Origin: Sclerodactyla briareus
Taxonomy: Eukaryota > Echinodermata > Holothuroidea > Dendrochirotida > Sclerodactylidae
Direction of reading: 5' to 3'
Assembly: GCA_026419785.1 (NCBI GenBank)
Contig: JAODTK010005559.1
Location: 1-64,000, forward strand
DNA: 64,000 nucleotides
Of the stretch, positions 33,641 to 44,870 are shown in pieces; within the stretch, counting starts at the first letter, position 1, and every line of letters begins with the position of its first letter. Position numbers and translations under genes: made by a program. The notes beneath the pieces are model-generated. The model saw only the letters and a program-made list of their open reading frames with translations. It searched no databases and was not told the origin of the DNA.

Positions 33641-34087
33641 ACTGCATTTCAGTTAAAGAATGTTGAAGATTTTCACTCTGCATGATATAGGCAATAAAGC
33701 AAACAGCATATCCACGGCCTCTCTTTTTTTTTTTGAAAGAATACTCAGCAAGTAGTTCCAGACTAAATCCCAAAACTTACTGCAAATTACATTTACCGCA
33801 ACAAGATGAGCTAGGAGTGAAGCAACCCCCTTCATTTTACCATAATATCTGAGCGGAAGCGACAATATGTGAATTACCGGTGATGTACACACCCTTTATG
33901 CGGTGTGGGAGAATGATTTTACCGGCACTCTAAACGGAGCCGCAATCATGCTTGCACGAATCGTTGAGAAGTTTCAAGAGCATAGATCCTCGATTGCGGA
34001 AGTAGTAGACCTATACTTTCCGCATTTGACTTCGTTGCGCACTAGGGATTTTTTCTCAGTGGGGCGCTGGAGGAGGGGAAGCTAGAG
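33641..34087. other. Intergenic, no gene seen
   Basis: Phrases such as 'ttcgttgcgcactagggatttttt' near 34,030 hint at another decayed H-like copy. No gene is supported. Confidence 0.35.
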
Positions 34088-34450
34088 CAGTGGCGTCTCC
34101 AGACGTTCTGCTCTCTTGGAGGGGGGTACAGGGGGAACGAGAATACTATCTGAGCGGAACGCTACCACCGCTGGGATGGCGCTGAGCGCACACGAAAGTT
34201 TTTGTTTGATTGTGCAAGAGCCCGCCACTGGGGCCGGGAATGGCTTTCCCGGCGTTTTCTATCATTTTTTTGTGATCACAATTTTGTAATCGGGGGAAAT
34301 TTTTACATTATCCAGACCCGGTCCTTATCGTTTCCCGACTTAACTTTCAGCCAGAAATGTTCAAAATTGCTTGCTGCGCTATACACTAATCCACCAGTGC
34401 GCGCGAAGCGCGCATTTTTCTTCTCAAGATTTCTAGAGCACATCGAGAAA
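34088..34450 (+). mobile_element. H-family copy with left end
   Basis: It starts CAGTGGCGTCTCCAGACG, then a G-rich block, 'gaatactatctgagcgg', a degenerate hairpin (34,158-34,182), 'cgctgagcgcacacgaaag' and, at 34,398-34,412, 'gcgcgcgaagcgcgc', the same short palindromic word found in the 23.2-kb copy. The right end is not recognised. Confidence 0.55.
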
Positions 34451-35278
34451 AACCATATCCCAGCCAGACATTTAGGACATTAGCCACCTTTAATCACTAC
34501 TGTCCCAATCATGATATAAACGCTTATGCCTTAAGAACAGGCAACTTCCGATTAGTAGTTTCCCTGGAGAAACCACGCGCTGAAAATGATAGCTCGGATA
34601 CTGATTTCAAATTGCATGTGGTTGATAGAGAAGAGGCTAAAGTTTAATATCCAAAGAGGGTGATTGTCTTTGTCAAGTTTCAATGAAAATTTTACTGTAT
34701 ATATTTTTCAACCTCACAGATTTTATGAGCTAGGGGCGATGAGAAAAATTCCCATATCGAACTTGCAGAGATGTCCGGGAGACGGGAGAGCACGGGAACG
34801 ATTCCTGTACCACGCGCGAAGTCACTAACTTGTACACTTATAGTACATTGAGGCAAATTTGGCACATTAGGCTACTGCCTTTCTAGTCATGAAAACAACA
34901 ATTAGCTCTGTCATATCAACTGGTCGTCGAATAATGACTACAGAAATATTGTTTTTCGAAAACTTTCAAATTCCATTCGGGGGAGGGACACGGGGGAGGA
35001 GCACATGGTTTTCGTGAGAGCCCCGTGCCCCCCCCCCCGCCCGCTTAGCGACGGCTACTACGTGGCTAGATACTTGTATGGGCGTTGTTCAATATCGATC
35101 GGAGAGAAGCAACGGTTGGTGAGTAGTTTACCCAGAAATTTCCGGGATATGAAAGGCCCTCCCAATGTTAGAAAAGGCCACATCCCAATCTTCCAATCTC
35201 CCTGATCTTTTCGCAGCCTTAGTTTTTTGTAGGGGCGCTAGACATTGAAATTGTGAGCTTGTTTTTCCCCTGGCCTGT
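34451..35278. other. Intergenic, no gene seen
   Basis: A C-run lies at 35,029-35,039. No gene or repeat recognised. Confidence 0.4.
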
Positions 35279-35428
35279 GTGGGGGGGGAGGGGGGTGGGG
35301 GGGGGGGGGGAGGGGGGGGGGGGGGGGGCTTCCCGACCCGCTCCGATATTCTATCACATCCGGGAAACCGGAAACTGATGATGTAACACGGAATTAAACC
35401 ACTAGGAGTGGGGGGGGGTGGGGGCTAG
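35279..35428. repeat. Poly-G tracts
   Basis: An almost uninterrupted G tract spans 35,281-35,328, and a second shorter one lies at 35,409-35,422. Such runs are prone to assembly error and can form G-quadruplexes. Confidence 0.9.
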
Positions 35429-35509
35429 TGCTAGAAATTGTGGGAACATTCTTTGGACCACGGTTTATATGACTCACAATCCTACGTCACTTTTCAGTCT
35501 TTGTTTCTC

Positions 35510-35695
35510 TCGTATTTTTTTTACCAACCTTCCCTTTCTTTTAATACCTCTTCCTTTTCCCCCTTTCTCTTTTCCTCTTTTCCATTCTCTCCTTCTCTCA
35601 TTCTCTCTTTTTTCCCTCTCCCTCTTCTTTGTTCTTTTTCTCCTCTCCTTTTTTCTTCTTTCCCCCTTTGTTCCTTTTTTCCCTCTTCTCTTACC
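35510..35695. repeat. Polypyrimidine (C/T) tract
   Basis: About 185 bp of nearly pure C/T on the plus strand. The 82-103-codon frames on both strands here are composition artefacts. Confidence 0.9.
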
Positions 35696-35963
35696 CGGGT
35701 GCGCGCGCCCCCAAAGCCCCCCCCCCTGATACGCGCCTTATAATCATATGTACAGTACGGCCATAACACAAAAGTCTAACTCATCATTTCGGATTAGATT
35801 GCTCAATTCTTTTGTTGAGAAGTTGTTGTTGCCCCCCCGCCCTCCTCCCCAATTACAACAATGCCGGACACAACTGCCTTTTCTGGACACTGTACCACGT
35901 CCAGTTTAGTCTTCTTCTGACTTCTTTAGGTTCCGACTGGCTTTGTCAGCCTGACGTGCTAGC

Positions 35964-36023
35964 GTTTATATATATTATATATATATATAGAATATATATA
36001 TTATTATATATATATATATATAG

Positions 36024-36060
<37 letters not shown>

Positions 36061-36172
36061 ATATAATAGATATTATATTATATATATATATTAAAAACTT
36101 TTTATATATATATAATTCATCTATATATATATATATATATATATAGATATATATATATATATATATATTTTA
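35964..36172. repeat. (TA)n microsatellite cluster
   Basis: Blocks of (AT)n are separated by short interruptions ('gaatatat', 'aaaaactttt') and offer many self-complementary registers. Confidence 0.95.
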
Positions 36173-36544
36173 TAAAAAGACGAAAGCTAATGTATATGAA
36201 AAACAACAGGGAAGACGGGATCGTGCACATCAGTATGGGAGTTTACGTGATTGACGTATGGCACTTTACAGGCGCGGAGTGGACGGAGAATTCTGAGAGA
36301 CATGCGATATCAGACGAAATTTGAGCGGGAAAACAAAATCGGAAAAAATGACAAATTGTCTGCTGAATGGTCCAATTCCTTTCAATCAAATAGTGCCCGA
36401 AAAATGTACACATTTTCCATGACAGTGATGTTCCAGCAAATTTTCAATCTGCGGGCACCTCCAACCCAATTGGAAGGGGTTCTCGTGGAGATCTCTAAAC
36501 AGGCTATGGTAGGAATGGAGACCGTGAATAAATGTAAGGATTAA
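36173..36544. other. Leader of the following tandem array, 97-codon frame
   Basis: The frame 36,251-36,544 (MTYGTLQARSGRRILRDMRY...) has no motif I recognise. It may be a fortuitous opening beside the array. Confidence 0.25.
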
Positions 36545-37290
36545 CATCGATCATTTCAAATTCGTGTCCAATTTTCAGTGATTGCTTACTTGCCATAGTC
36601 CGGGAAGTGCCGTCCTGCAATCTGGGGGGGGGGGGTGGGGGGCTATAAGACTATTTTCTTTACCCTACGCATCAATGATGGTAGCGCGAATTGTAATGAT
36701 GAACGTAATCAGTTCCTTCAGAGTGTTTCTTGAGAGAGACATTTCATTATTGTCAAGTTTGGGGATGTTGCTTACTGCCATATACATGGGAAGTACCGTT
36801 TCCGGCAACCGGGGGGAAACAAACCATTCGTAAGGCTCCACATTCATGTAGGCCTACCCCTACGCGTCCACTGATGCTGGCCCAAATTGTAAGGAATAAA
36901 CATCCTCAGTTTTCCTCAAGAGCGTTTTCTTGAACTATAATTTCTGAAAATTATTGCCAATTTTAGGACTGTTCTCACTGCCATACGGTCCGGGAATGTG
37001 CGTTTTCCCTGCCAATCTGGGGATCTGTACACGAACATGTTCCATGTACCCTTACTCGGTTGAACAACCGAACGTGGCCCGAATTGTACGGACTAAGCAT
37101 TGATCAGTTCCTTCAGAATGTTTTCTTGAAATAAAAAAAATCGGGAAATTATTGCGCAATTTTTAGAGATTTTCATACTGCCATACGGCCGCCGGAAGTG
37201 CCTTTTCGCAATCTGGGGATCTGAAAACGAACCCTCCTTTACGCTACGCGCCAACTGATGTGGCGCTCACGCTTAGATGGTGCTAACCTC
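36545..37290 (+). repeat. ~195-bp tandem repeat, four diverged copies
   Basis: The landmark 'actgccatac..tccgggaagtgc' followed by 'caatctggggatctg' occurs at about 36,592, 36,774, 36,980 and 37,177 (spacings roughly 182, 206, 197). Between landmarks each unit has 'ccctacgc..caactgatg', 'cgaattgtaaggact' and 'cagttccttcagagtgtttt'. Identity between copies looks like 65-80%. Confidence 0.75.
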
Positions 37291-37392
37291 ATATGCCCCT
37301 AATATATTCAACACAGATTGCCGCCCCGAACCGGTCCTGGTCCGGGGTCCTGGTGGAAAAGTTTCCAATTGGAATTTTTGAAAGGTAGTTCT

Positions 37393-37419
37393 GCCTAATT
37401 TAGGCCTCCTAAATTAGGC
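37393..37419. repeat. 12-bp-arm perfect hairpin
   Basis: GCCTAATTTAGG and CCTAAATTAGGC flank a 3-bp CCT loop. It includes two AGGCC words. Confidence 0.9.
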
Positions 37420-39289
37420 CTACATAAAATTCATGCTCCATCAAATTAGTTGAAAAAGGTTTCTTTCCCGTGGGAAACTCGAACTAAATTGCCGCGTATT
37501 GGAAACATTTTGGCTGTCGGTCGCGCGCCGATACCTGGCACAGCTATTCGATCAGAGGGGAAAAAAATACTTGAAAGTTGGAACACATATGCGAGCAGGG
37601 AACAGTAGATCTCCTTTGGAAGTGGCGGGATTCTTTGAGCAACCCAATTGGGTGGGTTAGAGTCGAGGATTGTTAAGCGAAGCGCGCCTATTGCTTTTTT
37701 GTAGTGTAACAGTTTTCGCTGAAGATCACTTCGGTATAGATTTTCCAAAATGGCATTTCCCACTTGGCCTTTCCTCAACCTTGTGTTTCAAATGTTAGCC
37801 TATGTGCAGAGTCAATATTTCCTTTTACAGGGTGGATTTCCCCCAGAAGAGCTCGCCGCAAATGCATGCAATATATGCTTACACTAGGTCTATAAATGAA
37901 AAAACTTTCACACTGGTTACCCCTAGCTATTCCTCGCGCGTAGCGCGGTATTCTTCTAAACTATAAGATTAAATTGATAGGGGTTGGCCTATCCCCATTG
38001 TAAAACTGGTCGTCCGGATCCCAGTACTTCTCCCGGCGCTGCAGCCACTAGAGGCAATGCACCAAACAGACATTTGTTCGAAAACCCAGGCAATCAGGCA
38101 ATCTCATCAACTTTGTGTAAGTTGGGTTGTCGCTTTTTTTCTGCTATGTCTGCTAGAAGGGAACCATCGTCCCACGCCTTCAGGCTTCAGCTGTACGCCG
38201 ATGAAAAATGGAAGAGGAAAATGAACGTGGGCAAAGTATGTGATTGGTTTGGAGCGAAATCTGCCCCTCATCTCTGCACCAGCCCTGGTAGCTAGGGAAC
38301 TTGGATCCTCCTGGAAAAAGGGTTGGAAGCCGTCCTGTCATTGCATCCAGGTTCTTAATCCCCTTATTAATTTTTTCATCTTTCACTTCTCATCTCTCCT
38401 CAGTCCCTATTTCCACTCGATCGTCTTGCCGTATTTTCATTGCCTCCTTGATTTTTCAAACACTGCAACTGCGCGCCAAATTCACTCTGCCCCCCCCCCC
38501 TTCATCCCTGTCGTCCCATGGCACGCCGATTCTGTACGAAGAGACTCTTATTCTTTGGGGTCACTTTGGAACCCACTCACTCATTCACGCCCTGAACTGC
38601 ATTTAAAAATAATTTCCATATGAGGTTCTTTCGACTGTCTTCAAATTGAAACATATTTGAGAAATCCAAAGGCCTGCTCGCGCTATTGGTTGCCGATGAC
38701 TAATTCGTTGACTAACCAATTCTCAAAATTCTGTCCTCAAACTTTTGTTTGCCAATTGATGTTGTGCCAGAATGCATGCAAAAGTACCACTTTGTCCATA
38801 AGGTACTATAGCTAGCGATGATATAATGCCCCTTTGTAAAGTTTGGAAAGGCCTTGAGATTGAGGCCCCTATACCTTATGCAAATTTTCTTAGACGCTCT
38901 GGTAAGCAGAGGATAATCACACAGTTGCTTCCCAAATATTGCCTCTGGAAACGCCCTTGTTTAAAATGTTTGTCGGCTGAATTATTTCCTCTACAAACTT
39001 AGAACAGCAATGAGGCCATGAGCAATGCCGATACGTTCGCACACCCAATGATGGCGCTAAGTCGATATTCCAGATGCATCCTCAATTATGCCCCCTCACA
39101 CTCCCTATGGACTTTCGAACATTCCTACAGTCAGTCGTGATTTTTCATCCAGTCGTAATCTTGAGGTTTTGCACCATACTTGTTTAGCAAGTCCTCACGT
39201 CTCCTATCTACAAAGTTCTTGGGAAACTAGTGAGTCACAGATGTGCTTATTTTATCAGTAACAATGGGGAGCATGGTTTCTTTGTATTC
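37420..39289. other. Intergenic, no gene seen
   Basis: Possible H-family scraps ('agcgaagcgcgcc' near 37,676, 'cgcgcgtagcgcg' near 37,935). Frames at 37,446-38,623 lack motifs. Confidence 0.4.
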
Positions 39290-39500
39290 TAGTCCCCTTT
39301 TTTTGTGAGGGGGGGGGGAGGGGGGGCCTTGGGGGGCTCCTGAGAAGAGGTAATTCTTTAAATTTGAAGGATAATTGGTCAATGATATCTTAGCTGAGCG
39401 CCACCATAGGTTGGCGGAGAGCGCACAGGAATGCTTGACTTCCACAAACCTCTCCAGATTGCCGGAAAACGGCACTTACGAGTGTCTATCCAGCTTGTTC
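39290..39500 (+). mobile_element. H-family fragment
   Basis: A G-rich block ('gaggggggggggaggggggg') is followed by 'gatatcttagctgagcgc', a degenerate hairpin (39,398-39,417), 'ggagagcgcacaggaatgc' and 'ctctccagattgccggaaa'. Confidence 0.6.
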
Positions 39501-40219
39501 CCAGCCTTGAAATATAGATCAGCGTGTCTGCAAATTTCCAATCACACTTGAAAAGTTTTTTCTTTAAAAAAATAGATTATATAATATCACATGAGTTTAC
39601 TGGCGATATAAGAATCATTATTGGTGTGTCATGTCACCAAGGTTGGCCGTCGTGGCATTTGTTTCAACATAGCATTTGGCTTCGCAATCTTACGAATCAC
39701 ATTTTTTACCCTCGGCGTGTTAGGCTCATAGTAACTGTTAACCAATCCAGTCACCAGATTCGCAGCAGTTCACTTGGCCAATAAGGAATAATGCAAACTC
39801 GATTTTACCTAAGCCTATTACACACTACCTGACTACCATTAATGTCACCTAGACGGCACCGTACCCAACTCTGTAATATGGAAACCATGTCCACTGTCCG
39901 TGTGATCAGTTGTGGAAGTCATTCATACACATATAGACGACGGTCTCCATTGACATCATGGGTAGGACTACGTAATTGCTTATCAAACTTCTTTGATGAG
40001 TCGAACTTTGAGCAGGACATGTCAGCACCAGGCCCCATAAGAACATTAATTAGATAATGATGCTTGATTGATTGATTGCTTGATCGATTAATTGACATGA
40101 CGAAACAGACTGCCTAACTTGTGTAATGGAATGATTGGGTGAAGCATCTGGATTAAAAGGTAGTAGGTACACCAAATTCACTTCACATGATATACTCATG
40201 CATGCACTTTGTACCACTG
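39501..40219. other. Intergenic, no gene seen
   Basis: A TTGATTGATTGC-like simple stretch lies at 40,062-40,095. No gene is supported. Confidence 0.4.
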
Positions 40220-40630
40220 AGGCTGGGTTCCTTAGATGCGTATGCGGGTCCGGGCCTGGATGTGAAAATCACATATGTACGAAAACGAGTTTGTTTCAGA
40301 AGAGAAGAAAACCCGATGTATATGCAAAGAGATCGTAAAAATGCAGCTCACATGAAATATTGCGTTGTGATTGGACTTTTCGGGCCGGAACGATATATTC
40401 AATAGGGTTAAATTCGCCGTGATACCGCATACGCCATTGGACACATGTGCCTTTTTGCCGATTCAGTGTATGAGCTTTCTTAAATGTTTTGCCTATTGGA
40501 AAACTTAATATCTATTTTTGCAAACTGCATAGGACATATTCAGGAACACAGAACACCGCTCAGGTCACGTGAATTGGCGATTTTCCACATGCGAACCGGA
40601 CCCGCATACGAATCTATGGAATCCCAGCCT
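40220..40630. mobile_element. Fold-back element with ~50-bp imperfect arms
   Basis: The left arm 40,220-40,270 (landmarks 'aggctggg', 'gtatgcgggtccgg', 'tgtgaaaatc') pairs with the right arm 40,579-40,630 ('attttccaca', 'ccggacccgcatac', 'cccagcct'). About 80% of positions match. The ~310-bp interior has no coding motif. The structure is typical of a fold-back or MITE element. No target-site duplication is evident. Confidence 0.6.
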
Positions 40631-41797
40631 ACGCACAGAGCGCACAGTACGCACAGTATGGAATGGGGCCGAAGCGTGCAGGTGTCGACTTGACAGTTGT
40701 CACTTATACGTACAAGCAGCGATGTACTCGACCTTACGAGCATATGAGTAGGCGTACGTAACTCGTTATCGCGGTAAATGTGATAGGAAATGGGTAGGCC
40801 TAAGGGTGAGGAAGGAGGGAGGACGCTCATGTTCGTTCAATATGTCAATACGCAAATTCAACATAAAAATATCACACACCTTGGGCGTTTTTTTTTTACT
40901 TTGATGTGATCTGGTGTGATATGGTACACTCACCCCGCGTTCTGGAAATGAGCTTCGCATTTTCACCTAGTCTTAGTAGACGGTATCTAAACAGAAGAGA
41001 GTTGCTCCCTCTTTTGAGAACAAAAACCAAAAACAAACATTCTGACATTCTCTTCAAAAAACAATTTGACTGAAGTGAATTTCGTATTGCATGCTGGAAT
41101 TTCTTTTCATCTAAAAATGAGGAAGGCACAAAAAAAGGGGGGTTATTTGAACGAATTTCCACCAATTCCAGGGAGAGACACTTCGGAGCGCGACTGAAAA
41201 AAGGATCAATATGCATTTCCGGAGGAGAGAAGCTACTCGCGCCCCCAGCCACCGGCTCCTACACCCTGGGGAGATGTTCCACTTCAATGAGCCCTTAAGA
41301 GTGTCTTGTTAACCTTCAGTATGCGTATGCACTGTCAAGGACAAGGCACTCTATCCACTTCATACTTCACATCACAAGGTTGCAAAGAAGAAAAGAAACA
41401 AGTAGATTAAAAGAGTAAATGAAAGACACGGGTGTTGGTGTTTAGAACAAACAAAGCACCCACGGGTTACTGAATGATATTGCTTCACATTGAAAAAAGT
41501 TGTTCCAAGGTCGGCGCTATACTTCTTGTAATGGGGAAAATCACACGTATTTTTCAAAGGTACAAAATAGGGGCAATACGGTTTAACAAAAACTTTCGAA
41601 CTATTTGGTTCAACTGGACTGAGCCGCTTCTCGAACCAAGCGTATAGAGTAATATATCCAACTAAGTACCTGCTACTCCTTGGGAGAAGGGGCGGAGGAG
41701 GAAGACGCTACACTGCTTTGTGTCACAGACGCCGAGGAAAAAAAATATTTATACATGTGATTACAAGATTTACTGCCTACACAGTCAGGCCAAAATA
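40631..41797. other. Intergenic, no gene seen
   Basis: Antisense frames at 40,766-41,557 show no motif. A T-run lies at 40,890-40,898. Confidence 0.4.
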
Positions 41798-41880
41798 CAG
41801 GCCCGTAGCCCTATACTATTTCTTGACTACGGGCCTGCCACAACATGAACCGCCACACCCCGGTGACTATCCCAGTCACC
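41798..41880. repeat. Two adjacent hairpins
   Basis: CAGGCCCGTAG (41,798-41,808) and CTACGGGCCTG (41,827-41,837) form a perfect 11-bp stem with an 18-nt loop. About 23 bp further, GGTGACT and AGTCACC flank 'atccc', a 7-bp stem. Confidence 0.8.
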
Positions 41881-42876
41881 TTAGGCAGGCTACTCCCTCC
41901 AGCTCTCGCAGCTAAACATCAACTGATGACCCGCAGGCAACCCTGAACTCTTAAGAAAAAATCGAAAATCAAATTCTTTTCTTAACGCAGTTTTGCACAT
42001 TCCTAAACATATTGTATTTGAAGGCTAATGGTCATGTAACGGATTTTCTTTGAACTAGCGCCAGGTAAAAAGAGGACATATCAAAACCCCAACCCCGATT
42101 TGGGAAGTTCTAGCATGGTGCCTTGTTGAGATATTTCAATTTACCTTTGAGATATCTGAGGAATCTATGACATCACGGAGGGGAACGATGTAAAGGCCGC
42201 TCACAGAACCTTACATAGTGAATATTGCATTTTGAAGCCATGATAACGAAAACACCAAAAAAGTTATCCACTTGGAAGTTGATGAGATTATTTATGAGAT
42301 TATTTGTCAATGTTTTGTGAACGATTTTGTAGGTTCCGTTTTGGATCCCATATTTCGCTGTAGCTGATTGTGCTTGATCGTAGAATTGGGTCGCTGAAAT
42401 TCGTGTCTGGTTTCGTCATATTCACTCAGTCATATTTACATGACTATTGGCATTGCTTGCGTATAGTAATGAGCATATGCTGAACATGTATAAATATGGG
42501 ATATATTTCCCTGGCCGGATTCAAGGTCCAATTTTTAAATAGGCATTTAAAGAAACTACTGTCAGAGTCAGTTTGGCGTGGAAGTATATGAAAAATCCTG
42601 ATCATTTCAATTGATTGTTCAATTTCTTCCACACAGTGCAAGTTGGTAAAGCTTACGACTTTCTCTGATAAACTATTCCAAGCTTACAACACGATTCGAA
42701 AACGAGTTGTAACGAACGTTCTTGTTAATGGGAATAACAACTTTTCACTATGATTTTGGAAGTCAATTATGTCCCGTCAAGGAACCCTGTAGCCATATTG
42801 TTCGTGGATGGTGTCCGGCGATAACCCTCTCCTTCTTCTCACTAGTGCTTAGATTGTATCGAGGCGGTAGTGCAAC
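41881..42876. other. Intergenic, no gene seen
   Basis: No repeat or gene recognised. It lies just upstream of the long open frame at 42,877. Confidence 0.4.
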
Positions 42877-43614
42877 CAATTCCAAACTGTTCCCGGGACC
42901 ACCATATCACGTCCCCATCTGAATAAACAGATAAAACGATCTGTGAACTCCTCGAGTCGGAGCCCAGGGGGAGCGGAACAGTTTCATGTCCAACATAACT
43001 ACTCACAGCTGACCGACGAGACGTACTTGCGATATCCCGAAATAAACCCCAGAAACCACAGAAAGTCCACTGCCTTCACAGCGGAACTACGAAGTGGGGG
43101 ACCAAGACTTCGTCTATCGGGAGGGAAACGCTCCGTTTATGGTGGAACTAGGAATGTTTGCTTGCGAAGCGTCACTGATACTCTGCCAAGTCTTTTGCGC
43201 TGTCTCCTTTTTTCGCAAGTTGTGGACGCCCTAACAGTTTTGCAAAACAAACAAGACAAATTGTTCTTGCAAATCTATTGCAATGTTGACAATTCACTTT
43301 TACTTTCACAATTTATGCAAGTCACTGAAAGCATATCTAACAAGCCTATAATGCGCGCATCCTTCACAGTAAATGACTCGCACTTTCACTGCATGCATCC
43401 GACCAACCTAGTCGCATGTGCCCTATACGGTTCAGAAACTATGAGCGACCATTACAACGGAGTCGACAAATTAATGACCGACGAACAGGTCGAACGGAGA
43501 GAGAGACATGACGACGTCTTGAGCTGCCTTCCTGCAGCTCATCATGGTAAATTTGTTCTCTCCTCGGGACAGCAGTACCATTCTTTTGGGATTGTCAGGT
43601 TACCTTCTACTTAA
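42877..43614 (+). CDS. Unexplained 246-codon open frame, possibly a terminal exon
   Basis: The frame is free of stops from just after a TAG at about 42,874 to the TAA at 43,612-43,614. That is longer than expected by chance in ~41% GC sequence (I estimate well under one such frame per window). There is no early ATG: the first in-frame ATG lies more than halfway along. This argues against a single-exon gene and for an exon or a transposon remnant. An acceptor-like 'tctgaataaacag' lies at about 42,927. The protein starts Ser/Arg-rich (RSVNSSSRSPGGAEQFHVQH), has a hydrophobic middle (LLRCLLFSQVVDALTVL), and a charged C-terminal part (MTDEQVERRERHDDVLSCL). No domain is recognised. Base composition is higher in GC than the neighbours. 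Function unknown. Confidence 0.4.
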   Translation, partial: QFQTVPGTTISRPHLNKQIKRSVNSSSRSPGGAEQFHVQHNYSQLTDETYLRYPEINPRNHRKSTAFTAELRSGGPRLRLSGGKRSVYGGTRNVCLRSVTDTLPSLLRCLLFSQVVDALTVLQNKQDKLFLQIYCNVDNSLLLSQFMQVTESISNKPIMRASFTVNDSHFHCMHPTNLVACALYGSETMSDHYNGVDKLMTDEQVERRERHDDVLSCLPAAHHGKFVLSSGQQYHSFGIVRLPST

Positions 43615-44469
43615 TTTACACAACTCTCACATCTATGAAAACGTTCTGGCAGCTGATCAATAGGGTGACATCCGATGCTAGAAAAATTGAATCACCCTCT
43701 CAGCCTCACTCACCTCGAGTGAAATTACAGTGGTCAATATAGAAGTTGTGTGATGTTACCTATAGAGGCGGAATAGAGAATAAATACAGTACTCCCGAAG
43801 GTATGTTGAGCTGCAATAGGGGGTAGTTAAGCTCTTAATGGGAATGCCTCTCTGACTTTGGTAGAGCCTAGTATAGTTTAGATTAGGTGTGTATCTATGT
43901 GACTGCTGTATCACCATTACCCTTCCGGCTTGCAGAGGGCAGAATAGAAGATACGGTATCCCGAGAAGGTCACTAAGCACACAACCTGACAAATAGGCAT
44001 TAGTGTTTCGGATCTTCGAACTGAAGCAATGCCAATTGAGCTGATTATTATTTGATTTTTTTGATGATTCATCTATAATACCCCGGACCCCCGATCACAT
44101 GTTCACTACAATTGTTACGAATTTATCGAGCTTGTGGGAAGGAGGGAACACCTACGAGAAATATTGAGCCAGCTTACGGCAATTTGTTTCTTCAAGGCTT
44201 TAGGTAGGAGGTGGATTCCGAAATTCGGTTGCGAATGCCTCGCACGTAGACACATAGTTAAACTAGACATCGCACTGGCGGCAAACCCCACTTTTGATCA
44301 ATCAGAGGGTGACATTGTTCGCCTTGTTTTGTTTTTTTTATGTGGGATTTATGACCCAGGAAAAGGGAAAGCGGTCGGGCAATGTCCACTATTCGACCCA
44401 TAGGATTTTCATTAGACGATCAAGTAATAAATAAAAAGTCCAAATGCGGAATAAATCCTTTCGCCAAAA
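43615..44469. other. Intergenic, one short unexplained frame
   Basis: A stop-free frame at 44,134-44,403 (89 codons, includes PKFGCECLARRHIVKLDIAL) shows no motif. It could be a further piece of whatever lies at 42.9-43.6 kb, but I see no splice support. Confidence 0.3.
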
Positions 44470-44870
44470 TCCAAAATGCGCCGGTTTGGGGTCGTATGGG
44501 GCGAAAAAAAAAGTTGGTCTCAAAATGATTGCCATGCTTCAAAACGCGCAAATAGGCGAAAAACTAACCTTTTCGCAAAACAAAAAAAAAAAAAAAAAAA
44601 AAATGGCCGCCGTCAGAGAGGACGGGCGACGCCCACGTTTTACCCATTCAAAATTTTCATTACGCGATCCTGTGTGCCTATAGTTTTTTTTCTTCGAAAA
44701 TCAATTGGCAAATCGCGGAAAAATGATTTGGCGCAAAAAATGAAAATGGCCGCCGGATGGGTTCGTATGGGGCGAGAACAAAAGTTAGTGTTTGAACGTT
44801 CGCCATGCTTCAAAACGCGGCAAATCAGCGGAGAAACTCAGTTTCGCAAAAAAAAAAAAAAAAAATCATG
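44470..44870 (+). repeat. Two-copy ~270-bp repeat, each ending in an A-run
   Basis: 'gtcgtatggggcgaaaa' (near 44,490) recurs as 'ttcgtatggggcgagaacaaaag' (near 44,760). 'gccatgcttcaaaacgcg' and 'cgcaaaa' also recur in order. The copies end in A-runs at 44,581-44,602 and 44,848-44,866. 'atggccgcc' occurs in both. The 163-codon frame across this region is driven by Lys from the A-runs. Confidence 0.65.

Noticed and set aside
34080-34238. Short element from CAGTGGCG to CGCCACTG
   Set aside because: The right end match is short, flanks do not match, and the H-family similarity continues past it.
35418-35769. Frames of 82-103 codons on both strands
   Set aside because: Composition artefact of the polypyrimidine tract (Ser/Phe/Leu one way, Glu/Lys/Arg the other).
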